A DNA stretch of 64,000 bases, from the NCBI GenBank assembly GCA_963830715.1, contig CAWHNS010000020.1, forward strand, positions 1 through 64,000, in the 5' to 3' direction. The DNA comes from CAVVMA01 sp963830715 (GTDB lineage: Bacteria; Desulfobacterota; Binatia; Binatales; Binataceae). The position numbers were made by a program, and so were the translations under genes. A model generated the notes under the pieces. It made no database searches. It was not told where the DNA came from and saw only the letters and a program-made list of their open reading frames with translations. Shown piece after piece: positions 17,658-24,729 of the stretch. Numbering within the stretch: position 1 is the stretch's first letter; the number at the start of each line of letters is the position of its first letter.

Positions 17658-18851
17658 ATGAGCGAATACACCATCAAGGACAAGGTAGCGATCGCCGGTA
17701 TCGGCGAGACCGCATATTACAAGCGCGGCGGCGCGCCGGCACCCGAGTTCGTGATGGCGTGTGAGGCGATCATCAAGGCTGCCGATGACGCCGGAATCGA
17801 CGTCAAGGACATCGACGGGTTCGCATCTTTCGCCACCGAACGCAACGGCGCGGCGCGAGTCGCGGCTGCGCTCGGCGTGAAGCAGTTCACCCTGGCGAAC
17901 ATGGTGTGGAACGGAGGCGGAGGCGGCGGATCCGCGGCGATCGGCAATGCGGCCGCGGCGATCGCGGCGGGATACTCGCGCTACGTGGTGGTTTACAGGG
18001 CGCTCGCGCAGGGACAGTTCGGGCGCTTCGGCGCCAGCGCGCCCATGACCACGATCTCGGGCGCGATGGGCGCCTATTCGAACTTCTCGTCGTACGTCGC
18101 GCCGTACGGACTGCTCGCGCCGGCGCATTGGGTGGCCCTGCGGGTGCGCCGCTTCATGCACGAACACCACATCACGCAGGACCCGCTGGCCGCGATCGCG
18201 CTCGCCTCGTACCATCACGCGCAGTTCAATCCGCGCGCGGTGATGTACGGCAAGCCGCTGACGCGCGAAAAATACGACAGCTCGCGATGGGTCGTCGAGC
18301 CGTTCCATCTGTACGATTGCTGCATGGAGAACGACGGCGCCGCGGCGGTGATCCTGACCACTGCCGAGCGCGCACGCGACCTCCGGCAAAAGCCGGCGTA
18401 CGTGATGGCTGCGGCGCAGGGCTCGGGATTTCGCACGGAAGTCGCGGCCGAGAACACTCACGATTACCCTACCGCCAACTTCAAGACCGTGGCGCCGCGA
18501 CTCTACGAGATGGCCGGCGTCTCCGCGAAGGACGTGGATGTCGCGCAGATGTACGAACACTTCACCGGCGGCGTCATGATGGCGATGGTGGAGCATGGCT
18601 TCTGCCGCGCCGAGGAACTCATGGAGTTCTGCACCTTCGAGAATCTGACCGCGCCCGGCGGCAAACTCCCGCTCAACACCAGCGGCGGCAATCTGGCCGA
18701 GTGCTACGTTCACGGCCTGGAACTGATCAACGAAGCTGTCCGGCAAATCCGCGGCACCTCGACGTGCCAGGTGAAGGACGCCAAAATATCGCTGGTCGTA
18801 TCGGGGCCGATGGTCGCGCAGGGCGTGAGCGATCTGATCCTGCACGGGTAG
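17658..18851 (+). CDS. thiolase-fold protein lacking the catalytic Cys (SCP2-type; possible retro-aldolase)
   Basis: A 397-residue thiolase-fold protein of the SCP2/lipid-transfer group: KVAIAGIGETAYYKRGG at the start and FHLYDCCMENDGAAAVILTT in the middle. The catalytic cysteine loop of thiolases is replaced by NMVWNGGGGGGSAAIGNAAA, with no Cys, and the late GHP motif is replaced by NTSGGNLAECYVHGL. Such proteins, paired with a DUF35 protein as here (10 bp downstream), include the steroid side-chain retro-aldolases of the Ltp2-ChsH2 type. A C-C lyase role on a beta-hydroxyacyl-CoA is therefore more likely than thiolysis. That is inference. Confidence 0.85.
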   Translation: MSEYTIKDKVAIAGIGETAYYKRGGAPAPEFVMACEAIIKAADDAGIDVKDIDGFASFATERNGAARVAAALGVKQFTLANMVWNGGGGGGSAAIGNAAAAIAAGYSRYVVVYRALAQGQFGRFGASAPMTTISGAMGAYSNFSSYVAPYGLLAPAHWVALRVRRFMHEHHITQDPLAAIALASYHHAQFNPRAVMYGKPLTREKYDSSRWVVEPFHLYDCCMENDGAAAVILTTAERARDLRQKPAYVMAAAQGSGFRTEVAAENTHDYPTANFKTVAPRLYEMAGVSAKDVDVAQMYEHFTGGVMMAMVEHGFCRAEELMEFCTFENLTAPGGKLPLNTSGGNLAECYVHGLELINEAVRQIRGTSTCQVKDAKISLVVSGPMVAQGVSDLILHG

Positions 18852-18860
18852 GCGAATCGG

Positions 18861-19310
18861 ATGGCGAAGGACGCTTCGGGACCATATCTGCCGCCGGGAT
18901 TGCCGATCCCGCGTCCTACTCCCGATGGAATGGACCGCGGCTTCTGGGAGGCGGCGGCGCGGCACGAGCTGGCGGTCCAGCGATGCGGCAAGTGTCACAC
19001 GCTCCAGTTCGCGCCGGAATTCCTCTGCCACCAGTGTTACTCATTGGAGATGACCTGGCATCGGCTCTCCGGCCGCGGCCGGATCTACAGTTGGGAGCGC
19101 ATCTGGAATCCCGCGCATCCGGCGTTGAAGGACGCCTGCCCCTACCTGGTCGTGCTGGTCGAGCTGTCCGACGGCGACGGCGTGCGGATGGTCGGTAATC
19201 TGATCGGCGATCCGATGCAGCAAGTTCGCATCGGCGCCGAGGTCGAAGCCGTGTTCGAGGATCATCCCGATCAGAAGTTCACGCTGATCCAATGGCGGGT
19301 GGTATCGTAG
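18861..19310 (+). CDS. DUF35 zinc-ribbon/OB-fold acyl-CoA-binding partner protein
   Basis: A 149-residue protein with the DUF35 plan. An N-terminal helix (PDGMDRGFWEAAARHELAVQ) is followed by a zinc ribbon CGKCHTLQFAPEFLCHQC (Cys pairs about residues 37-58). An OB-fold completes it: GRGRIYSWERIWNPAHPALK, then PYLVVLVELSDGDGVRMVGN. DUF35 proteins bind acyl-CoA and form complexes with thiolase-like proteins, so it is almost certainly the partner of the gene 10 bp upstream. Intact. Confidence 0.92.
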   Translation: MAKDASGPYLPPGLPIPRPTPDGMDRGFWEAAARHELAVQRCGKCHTLQFAPEFLCHQCYSLEMTWHRLSGRGRIYSWERIWNPAHPALKDACPYLVVLVELSDGDGVRMVGNLIGDPMQQVRIGAEVEAVFEDHPDQKFTLIQWRVVS

Positions 19311-19388
19311 TCCGATTGGATTATCGTCTTGGTGGGAGTTTAATCAGTATAATCTGCCCCGGTCCGAACCGCTGAAGGAGAAGCTGCA

Positions 19389-20633
19389 ATGGCCAACGGA
19401 ACCAACCAAATAGTCGAAGTGGACGAGCCGAACCGCTGGCGGCTGGAGACTCCCGGCCGCTCCGGATGGACCCGAACGGCGCGCCCCACCGATCCCAACA
19501 AGTACCTGATGATTTCCGCCGACTGCCACGCCGGCGAGCCCTCCAACCTCTGGATCGACCGGATCGAGAAGCAGTTCGTCGATCGGCTGCCGCGCACCGT
19601 CGTCGATGAGAACGGCGTCAAATGGTCGGTTTCGGAAGGATGGCAGAAATCGCGGCTGCTCGACATGAAACTCGACGGCGAAGACGGCGTCCGTGCCAAG
19701 GCCGGCAGCGATCCGCTCCAGCGTATGCGCGACGATGAGCTCGACGGCGTTGACGCCGAGATCATTTTCCCCAATCGCGGCCTCATGATGTGGGCGACGC
19801 CCGATCCGCTGTTCGCGATGGCGCAATGCCGCGTGTACAACACCTGGGCCTGGGAAGCCTACGGGCCGTACAACGATCGGCTGTCGCCGATGGCGTGCCT
19901 GGCGCCCGGCGATCTGGAAGGGACGATCAAGGAGATCGAGCGCGTGGCGAAGATGGGTTTCCGAGGGGTGAGCCTGCCGTGCAAGCCGATCTTCGGCCCG
20001 CACGACTCGCGCCATCCCAACTACAACCTGCAGATGTACGATCCGATGTGGAAGCTGATCGAAGAGACCGGAATGCCGATCACGTTCCACGTCTCGACGG
20101 GGCGCGATCCGCGCGTCGCACGCAAAGACGGCGGCGCCGTCATCAACTACGTCTCGCACGCGCTGGTGCAGACCGTGGAACCGATCGCATGCATGTGCGC
20201 CTCGGGCGTTCTGGAGCGGTTCCCGAAAATCCAGATCGCGGGAATCGAGTGCGGCATCGGATGGGTCGCGTGGGCGCTCGACGCGATGGACGAGGCGTAT
20301 CGCAAGCATCATATGTGGGCTTTCCCGAAGCTCAAGAAGATGCCGAGTGACTATTTCCGCTCGAACGGCTCGGCGTCTTTCCAGGAAGATCGGGTCGGCA
20401 TCGACACCTGCGTCAAGTACGACCTGGTTGACAACATCATGTGGGCCAACGACTATCCGCATCACGAGGGCTCGTGGCCGCATTCAGCCCCGGCAATCGA
20501 GCGCCAGATGGGCCACCTGACCGACGACCAGCGCGCAAAGATCCTAGGCCTGAACGCGGCCCGAATCTTCAAGTTCGACGGCCCGGCCTTACTAAAGCGC
20601 CATCGCGCGCGATTGAGCGCGACGACAAACTGA
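19389..20633 (+). CDS. amidohydrolase family 2 metal-dependent hydrolase/decarboxylase
   Basis: A 414-residue TIM-barrel protein of the amidohydrolase-2 (ACMSD-like) group. It has SADCHAGEPSNLW near the N-terminus where this family has its first metal motif, then ITFHVSTGRDP with a metal His, GIECGIGWVAWALDAMDEAY, and the late acidic motif MWANDYPHHEGSWPHSAPAI. AAGGAG precedes the ATG by about 8 bases. It follows the thiolase/DUF35 pair on the same strand, 78 bp away, and may act on the same catabolic intermediate. The reaction (hydrolysis or decarboxylation) cannot be told. Confidence 0.88.
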   Translation: MANGTNQIVEVDEPNRWRLETPGRSGWTRTARPTDPNKYLMISADCHAGEPSNLWIDRIEKQFVDRLPRTVVDENGVKWSVSEGWQKSRLLDMKLDGEDGVRAKAGSDPLQRMRDDELDGVDAEIIFPNRGLMMWATPDPLFAMAQCRVYNTWAWEAYGPYNDRLSPMACLAPGDLEGTIKEIERVAKMGFRGVSLPCKPIFGPHDSRHPNYNLQMYDPMWKLIEETGMPITFHVSTGRDPRVARKDGGAVINYVSHALVQTVEPIACMCASGVLERFPKIQIAGIECGIGWVAWALDAMDEAYRKHHMWAFPKLKKMPSDYFRSNGSASFQEDRVGIDTCVKYDLVDNIMWANDYPHHEGSWPHSAPAIERQMGHLTDDQRAKILGLNAARIFKFDGPALLKRHRARLSATTN

Positions 20634-20667
20634 TCTGTCCTTGTCGTAGGATTCAAGGCCTCGCTGC

Positions 20668-20691
20668 CCCTCTCCCATGAATGGGAGAGGG
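20668..20691. repeat. REP-like dispersed palindrome
   Basis: CCTCTCCCAT / ATGGGAGAGG form a perfect 10-bp hairpin with a 2-base loop, followed by GTGAGGGTGAGGGT. This 'CCCTCTCCC...GGGAGAGGGTGAGGG' sequence is a common bacterial intergenic repeat. It lies just downstream of the amidohydrolase and may also terminate transcription. Confidence 0.6.
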
Positions 20692-20734
20692 TGAGGGTGA
20701 GGGTCGGACAGAGAAATTCTGACTTCCGGCACGT

Positions 20735-20782
20735 TCACGGATGCTGGCTGCTGGTCGAGATCACCTCGCCCGCCAGGTAGGA
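20735..20782. repeat. 48-bp direct repeat, left copy (SDR gene 3'-end duplicate)
   Basis: Matches 22565-22612 at 43 of 48 positions. On the minus strand it encodes SYLAGEVISTSSQHP plus stop, against SYLVGEVISASSQHP in the intact SDR gene. Most differences are synonymous or conservative, so it is a diverged but once-coding copy of the SDR 3' end. It bounds the left side of a 1.8-kb insert. Confidence 0.8.
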
Positions 20783-20812
20783 TCAGCTTCTGTAACTGCA
20801 TTATTCGGTTCC

Positions 20813-21331
20813 ATGTTGATCAAAGAGAAAGAACTTTATGAGCCTGTGAGAACGGCCCTAGAACGGTCGTTCGCGGCAATAGGAAAGAGAGCGTTCTCGG
20901 AGACCGGAGCTACGAAGGGACTCGGAGAACCGCTCAAAGCTCTCATACCCCCTGGACATGAAATTTTGTTCCGTTTCCTGAATCGCAGGCCCGACATTGT
21001 TGGCTACGTTGAAAGCAATCGCGGGAATCAAATCTTCACGGCAGAAGTGAAACGCGGCGGTTTAACGATTCAGGATATCTATCAGGCCAAGATGTACAAA
21101 GAACTGTTCGGTGCAACATTCGGATTCTTGGTCGGCACGCAGCCTGTCTTGGAAGAACTAAAGCGCCTGTTGCGCAATATCCCGATCATCCTAGGGTCAG
21201 CAGGGGATTGGACGTTTAATTTTCTCGCGCTTGCGCGATTCGACGTCGAAAGCGGTACGCTGACTGACTGGTTCGCGAGCTATGGACAAGACATGGACCC
21301 CTTCGCCCGTCTGAAAAGCCTTTCTTTCTAG
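20813..21331 (+). CDS. PD-(D/E)XK nuclease-like protein
   Basis: A 172-residue protein starting at the ATG at 20813 (MLIKEKELYEPVRTALERSF). The stretch RRPDIVGYVESNRGNQ followed by FTAEVKRGGLTIQDIYQAKM reads as a PD-(D/E)XK nuclease core: Asp in PDIVG, then E-V-K on the next strand, then a helix with QAKMY. No partner domain is visible. Base composition is lower in G+C than the flanking catabolic genes. It lies inside the 1.8-kb insert bounded by 48-bp repeats, with no integrase or methyltransferase beside it. A restriction-type or repair nuclease is possible; function is inference. Confidence 0.6.
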   Translation: MLIKEKELYEPVRTALERSFAAIGKRAFSETGATKGLGEPLKALIPPGHEILFRFLNRRPDIVGYVESNRGNQIFTAEVKRGGLTIQDIYQAKMYKELFGATFGFLVGTQPVLEELKRLLRNIPIILGSAGDWTFNFLALARFDVESGTLTDWFASYGQDMDPFARLKSLSF

Positions 21332-21366
21332 ACTGGCCCTCGGGCTTCGGGAGACAGGGGGCGCCG

Positions 21367-21841
21367 CTATCGAACCGGCTTCACGTGGTAGGCATGTGCG
21401 CCGCGCCCGTGCCACGTCTTGCGGCGGTCATGTGAAAGCAGCTTGCGAAGCTCAAGCTCGCGGATTGCCTGCCGCGCACGGTTCTCAGAAATGCCAGCGA
21501 CGTGGCCCACGGTACGAACTCGCGAGTGCGCGGAGCCGTAACGCAGGGTCACACTCGCCAGATAGGGCATATACCCGCCTCGCGTCCTCGCTCAGATTCG
21601 GAACGGCGTTGATCGGGGAATCAGGTCCGCTCGCCTCAGTGAGCCATCGGACTCGCTCGCGTCGCTGTCTGATCGGGTAGAGCAACGCGCGCCCGATCAG
21701 CACAAATGGAAACGCGACGATGCGGCCCACAACAGCCGCGTTGAACCGCCCTCGCTTAGGGTCTAGCAGTGCGCCGCCGCACTCCGTGCAAAAGCGGGCG
21801 TCAGGGCTCTTCGGTTCTGCCGCGCACCGTGGACAGATCAT
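21367..21841 (-). CDS. zinc-ribbon, membrane-segment and winged-helix protein (frameshifted)
   Basis: About 157 residues. It starts MICPRCAAEPKSPDARFCTE with CGG, a four-cysteine zinc ribbon. A hydrophobic stretch follows (AAVVGRIVAFPFVLIGRALL), then a basic linker. After a frame break near 21565 it continues as a winged-helix-like segment (VGHVAGISENRARQAIRELE, LRKLLSHDR). The upstream GCGAGG supports the ATG at 21841. Not recognised as a named family. The layout suggests a membrane-associated regulator or sensor. It is divergent from the lipoprotein gene within the repeat-bounded insert. Confidence 0.5.
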
Positions 21842-21928
21842 CCTCGCGTGACGATACCGTAAGCCTACAGCCCTGGAAATGCGCCGCTCGTCGCCTCGCG
21901 ATGACTTCGTTGCGCCGCCGTTAAGCGA

Positions 21929-21969
21929 TGTTTCACGAACGGTTGCGGGACCGTTGCAGCGGTGAAACA
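21929..21969. repeat. nested inverted repeat (hairpin within hairpin)
   Basis: Outer arms TGTTTCAC (21929-21936) and GTGAAACA (21962-21969) enclose inner arms AACGGT (21938-21943) and ACCGTT (21950-21955). The 41-bp structure lies between two divergent genes of the insert. It could be an operator or a recombination site. Confidence 0.5.
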
Positions 21970-22081
21970 CGTTTCGGCGTAACCGAGGCGTGGGTCTCGC
22001 TTCTGTCGGTCTGCTACGGCTGGCTCGGTTTTTGAGTAAGACAGCACTATAGATGATTCGTAACGAAGGGGGAGCTTACCC

Positions 22082-22495
22082 ATGCGTCTCTCGGTCTTGA
22101 CGATCGCTCTCTGCCTGTCTGGGTGCTCGGTGTTCATGGAAGCTTCGCGTCCCTCGCCCGTTAACTTGTCACAGTTTGGGGCTGGCGAGAGTCGGCAAGA
22201 CGTGCAGGCCGATCTTGGGCCGCCCGTGTCAGCGGCGGTCGAGACCAATGGCGAGCAGTGCGACACATACCACCTTTATACTCACGGCTATGGTGCGATG
22301 ACGAAGGTTGGAGTGGCGGTCGGCGAGGCGGCGGCGGACGTTTTCACGCTTTGCCTTACCGAATTGGTGTTCACACCATTCGAGATAGCTACCGAGAACA
22401 GTCAGCACCCCGTGACTTTTTGTTATCAACAGGGCAAGCTCGCACGGCTCCGCGAGTCGCAGAACGTGGCGCTCAGCCACGCGGACGATTTCTAG
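22082..22495 (+). CDS. small lipoprotein (BamE/SmpA-like start)
   Basis: A 137-residue predicted lipoprotein. The signal peptide MRLSVLTIALCLSGCSVFME has the lipobox LSGC, giving a lipidated Cys at residue 15. The following NLSQFGAGESRQDVQADLGP resembles the BamE/SmpA-type repeat in which a short helix precedes a 'G.P' turn. A glycine- and alanine-rich stretch (VGVAVGEAAADVFTLCLTEL) could insert in the membrane. GGGGGAG lies just upstream of the ATG. Last gene of the repeat-bounded insert. Function unknown. Confidence 0.65.
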   Translation: MRLSVLTIALCLSGCSVFMEASRPSPVNLSQFGAGESRQDVQADLGPPVSAAVETNGEQCDTYHLYTHGYGAMTKVGVAVGEAAADVFTLCLTELVFTPFEIATENSQHPVTFCYQQGKLARLRESQNVALSHADDF

Positions 22496-22564
22496 ACCCC
22501 GACCCCAGGCCGGCAGATCAAGCGGCCATGACACACCTTGCGCGGTTCCGATCCTGTCCCTCGC

Positions 22565-22612
22565 TCACGGATGCTGGCTGCTGGCTGAGATTACCTCGCC
22601 TACCAGGTAGGA
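22565..22612. repeat. 48-bp direct repeat, right copy (3' end of the intact SDR gene)
   Basis: This is the last 16 codons of the SDR gene including its stop. It pairs with 20735-20782 (43 of 48 identical), and the two copies bound 1.8 kb that carries three unrelated genes. The repeat starts exactly at the stop codon, as att sites at gene 3' ends do. Confidence 0.8.
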
Positions 22613-23356
22613 CGCGTAGTCGCTGGCGAGGAATACGATCACGTTGGCGACTTCCCACACTTCGGCGGCGCGGCCGAAGGCTTCGCGGCCGGCCAGATGG
22701 TCGAGGAACTCCTGCGACGAGGTCTTCTTGAGGAATTCGTGCATCGCGAGACTTGGCGCTACCGCATTGATGCGGATTCCGTACTCGGCGGCTTCCATCG
22801 CGCTGCATCGCGTCAGCGCCATCACGCCGGCCTTTGCGGCCGCATAGTGCGCCTGCGATTTCTGCGCGCGCCATCCGAGCACCGAGGCGTTGTTGACGAT
22901 CGCGCCGCGGCGCCGGGGCTGCATCCGCTGAAGCATCGCACGCGTCATGCGGAAGGTGCCGGTGAGCGTTACGTCGACCACCTTGTGCCATTCGCCGTCA
23001 GTCATTTCGACCACGCGGCGCGACCCGCCAAGCCCGGCGTTGTTGATTAGCACGTCGGCCTCGCCCAGCTTCTCGTCGGCTTCGGCGACCAGGGCTTGCA
23101 CCTGATCCTCGACGGTCACGTCGCAGAGCTTTGCGTACACCGCGCCGAGGCCGGTCTCCTCGCGGAGCTTGGATGCGGCCGCTTCGAGGCGGCGCGCGTG
23201 GGCATCCGAGATCATCAGCGCGCGGCAGCCTTCCTCGGCGCATCGGCGCGCGGTGGCGAACCCGATTCCAGTTCCCGCCGCGGCGGTGATCAACACCGAT
23301 TTGCCCTTGAGCAGATCGTGGCCGGGCACATACGGCGGCGCGGAACTTTTCTTCAC
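22565..23356 (-). CDS. short-chain dehydrogenase/reductase
   Basis: A 263-residue SDR. It has the dinucleotide-binding motif TAAAGTGIGFATARRCAEEG, INNAGLGG, the catalytic Ser region NNASVLGWRAQKSQ and the YxxxK motif HYAAAKAGVMALTRCSAMEA, then RINAVAPSLAMHEFL. The length is standard for classical SDRs. Substrate is probably a hydroxy/keto-acyl-CoA given the neighbouring catabolic genes, but this is not shown by the sequence. Its last 48 bp are duplicated at 20735, on the far side of a 1.8-kb insert, so an element seems to have integrated at its 3' end without disrupting it. Confidence 0.92.
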   Translation of the reverse strand: MKKSSAPPYVPGHDLLKGKSVLITAAAGTGIGFATARRCAEEGCRALMISDAHARRLEAAASKLREETGLGAVYAKLCDVTVEDQVQALVAEADEKLGEADVLINNAGLGGSRRVVEMTDGEWHKVVDVTLTGTFRMTRAMLQRMQPRRRGAIVNNASVLGWRAQKSQAHYAAAKAGVMALTRCSAMEAAEYGIRINAVAPSLAMHEFLKKTSSQEFLDHLAGREAFGRAAEVWEVANVIVFLASDYASYLVGEVISASSQHP

Positions 23357-23546
23357 TTCGGGCCTCGCTTCGCTTCCGGCCCGTGAGCGACCGGGAAGGT
23401 AACACTTTAGACCGGCAACATAAGTAACACTTTTGCCGGTTTGCTGCTGCCGGGGAGGAGCGCGAGGGGGGCTGCCCTCCCCTCGCCGCTTCCTGTGAAG
23501 CGCTGCTCATGGCGCGGCTGTCAGCCTGCTGCACCGGCTCGACAAT

Positions 23547-23566
23547 CCTCGCGCTTTTCAGCGAGG
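23547..23566 (+). promoter_or_regulatory. hairpin overlapping the ribosome-binding site of the hemerythrin gene
   Basis: CCTCGC and GCGAGG form a 6-bp hairpin with an 8-base loop. The GAGG in its right arm is the only ribosome-binding site for the GTG start at 23577, so folding could limit translation. An ATG-TAG start-stop pair (23567-23572) lies between the two. Confidence 0.35.
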
Positions 23567-23576
23567 ATGTAGTCCC

Positions 23577-24017
23577 GTGGCCCGGCGCCATCAAACGCTC
23601 ATTCCGCTCTCGCGCGAGCATCACGACGGCCTCTTGCTGGCCTGGCGGCTCACAAAAGGCGACCTGAAGGATCGGGAGGCCAAGCTCAGGATCAAGCACG
23701 CGGTAACATTTTTCGAGTATCGGCTCCGCGCTCATTTCGATGCGGAGGAGCGGGCGCTATTTCCCGCAGTACGCGAAGCGCTGGCTGATGGCGCGGCGCT
23801 GCTCGACGAGTTGATGGGCGAGCATCGTGAGTTCGCGGCGAAGGCCGAGGCGCTGAAGGCCGGCGACGAATCCCAGCTTGCGCCCTTCTGCGATCTGCTT
23901 GAACAGCACATCCGCAAGGAAGAGCGCCGGCTGTTCCCGCTAATCGAGGCACGGATTCCGGCCGAGCAACTCGCGGCGCTGGAGCCGCAGATCAAGGAGT
24001 TGCTCGGGATCGGATAA
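23577..24017 (+). CDS. hemerythrin/HHE-domain protein
   Basis: A 146-residue four-helix-bundle protein with a non-haem di-iron site. The expected His/Glu ligands appear in order: LSREHHDGLLLAWRL, HFDAEERALFPAV, LMGEHREFAAKAEALK and LLEQHIRKEERRLFPLIEAR. GTG is the start. Such proteins bind O2 or NO or repair iron-sulfur clusters. Two features suit a link with oxidative or nitrosative protection of Fe-S enzymes: the nearby Rrf2 regulator (which has cluster-type cysteines) and the siroheme/4Fe-4S reductase gene. It is convergent with the Rrf2 gene, 98 bp away. Confidence 0.88.
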   Translation: MARRHQTLIPLSREHHDGLLLAWRLTKGDLKDREAKLRIKHAVTFFEYRLRAHFDAEERALFPAVREALADGAALLDELMGEHREFAAKAEALKAGDESQLAPFCDLLEQHIRKEERRLFPLIEARIPAEQLAALEPQIKELLGIG

Positions 24018-24115
24018 GGAGTGGCGGCGCCCGCTGTCACACGCCGTTATTGATAGGAAACTGATCGCTTCTGAGCGCCGGACCCGAACTAAACCGGGCG
24101 TGGCCGATTGGCCCG

Positions 24116-24553
24116 CTAAATCTGGAAGTGCAGCGCGGTCCTGCGGCGCTGGGCGAGCGATTGTAACGTGGTGCGCTGGAGAATCGCGGCTACCGATTCC
24201 CGGACTTCGCGCCATACGTCGCGCATCGGGCAACTCTCGTCGCGCCGGCATAGGCCGTTGGCGCCCTCTTCGAGGCATTCCACGGGAGCGTAGCCGCCCT
24301 CGATAATCTGGACCACCTCGTCCATCGTGATTTTCGCAGGGTTCCGCGCCAGCATATATCCGCCACTGGGACCTTTCTGGCTTGCCACCAGGCCCGCGCG
24401 TTTCAGCTCGATCAGAAGGCGCCTCAGGTAGTTCTCGGGGATTCCTTCCCGCAGCGCAATTTCCTCGACCCTGAGCGGCTGCGCGGCCGGATAGCGCTCG
24501 GCCAGCATCAGCAGGGCCTTCAGGGAATAGTCTATTCCGACGCCGAATTTCAT
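24116..24553 (-). CDS. Rrf2-family transcriptional regulator
   Basis: A 145-residue regulator. The Rrf2 winged helix starts MKFGVGIDYSLKALLMLAER and continues IPENYLRRLLIELKRAGLVA and KGPSGGYMLARNP. The C-terminal part has three cysteines spaced like an Fe-S cluster loop (ECLEEGANGLCRRDESCPM), as in IscR/NsrR-type members. It is divergent from the sulfite reductase/APS reductase genes, with a palindrome between them (24611-24634). It is most likely their regulator, sensing cysteine, sulfide or cluster status; this is inference from position. Confidence 0.92.
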   Translation of the reverse strand: MKFGVGIDYSLKALLMLAERYPAAQPLRVEEIALREGIPENYLRRLLIELKRAGLVASQKGPSGGYMLARNPAKITMDEVVQIIEGGYAPVECLEEGANGLCRRDESCPMRDVWREVRESVAAILQRTTLQSLAQRRRTALHFQI

Positions 24554-24610
24554 CGCTTTTTCTGAGCGTTTCTAGCATAGAAGAGACCCCGGATGGAATA
24601 GGCGACTCAG

Positions 24611-24634
24611 TTAGTCATCTATTTAGTTGACTAA
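24611..24634. promoter_or_regulatory. palindromic operator in the Rrf2 / sulfur-assimilation intergenic region
   Basis: TTAGTCA (24611-24617) is the reverse complement of TGACTAA (24628-24634), 10 bases apart. The right arm is also part of a self-contained palindrome, TTAGTTGACTAA (24623-24634), in which TTGACT could serve as a -35 element for the rightward operon. A-T-rich inverted repeats of this kind are usual Rrf2 sites, so autoregulation plus control of the reductase genes is likely. Confidence 0.6.
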
Positions 24635-24729
24635 GATGACAATAGAAGTTACTTTCCCCTCTGTCGGGCTCGCACCCCGAGGGCGGAAACATCTTTGGGG
24701 CTTGGAGATCCGAAATCGGCGGTTCGGCG

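Noticed and set aside
17589..19031. A 480-residue antisense ORF opposite the thiolase-like gene
   Set aside because: Arg/Val/His-rich high-G+C shadow. The opposite strand encodes a clear thiolase-fold protein and DUF35 protein.
24611..24634. Rho-independent terminator for the Rrf2 gene
   Set aside because: It lies upstream of, not after, the Rrf2 gene, has no T-run, and is AT-rich; an operator is the better reading.
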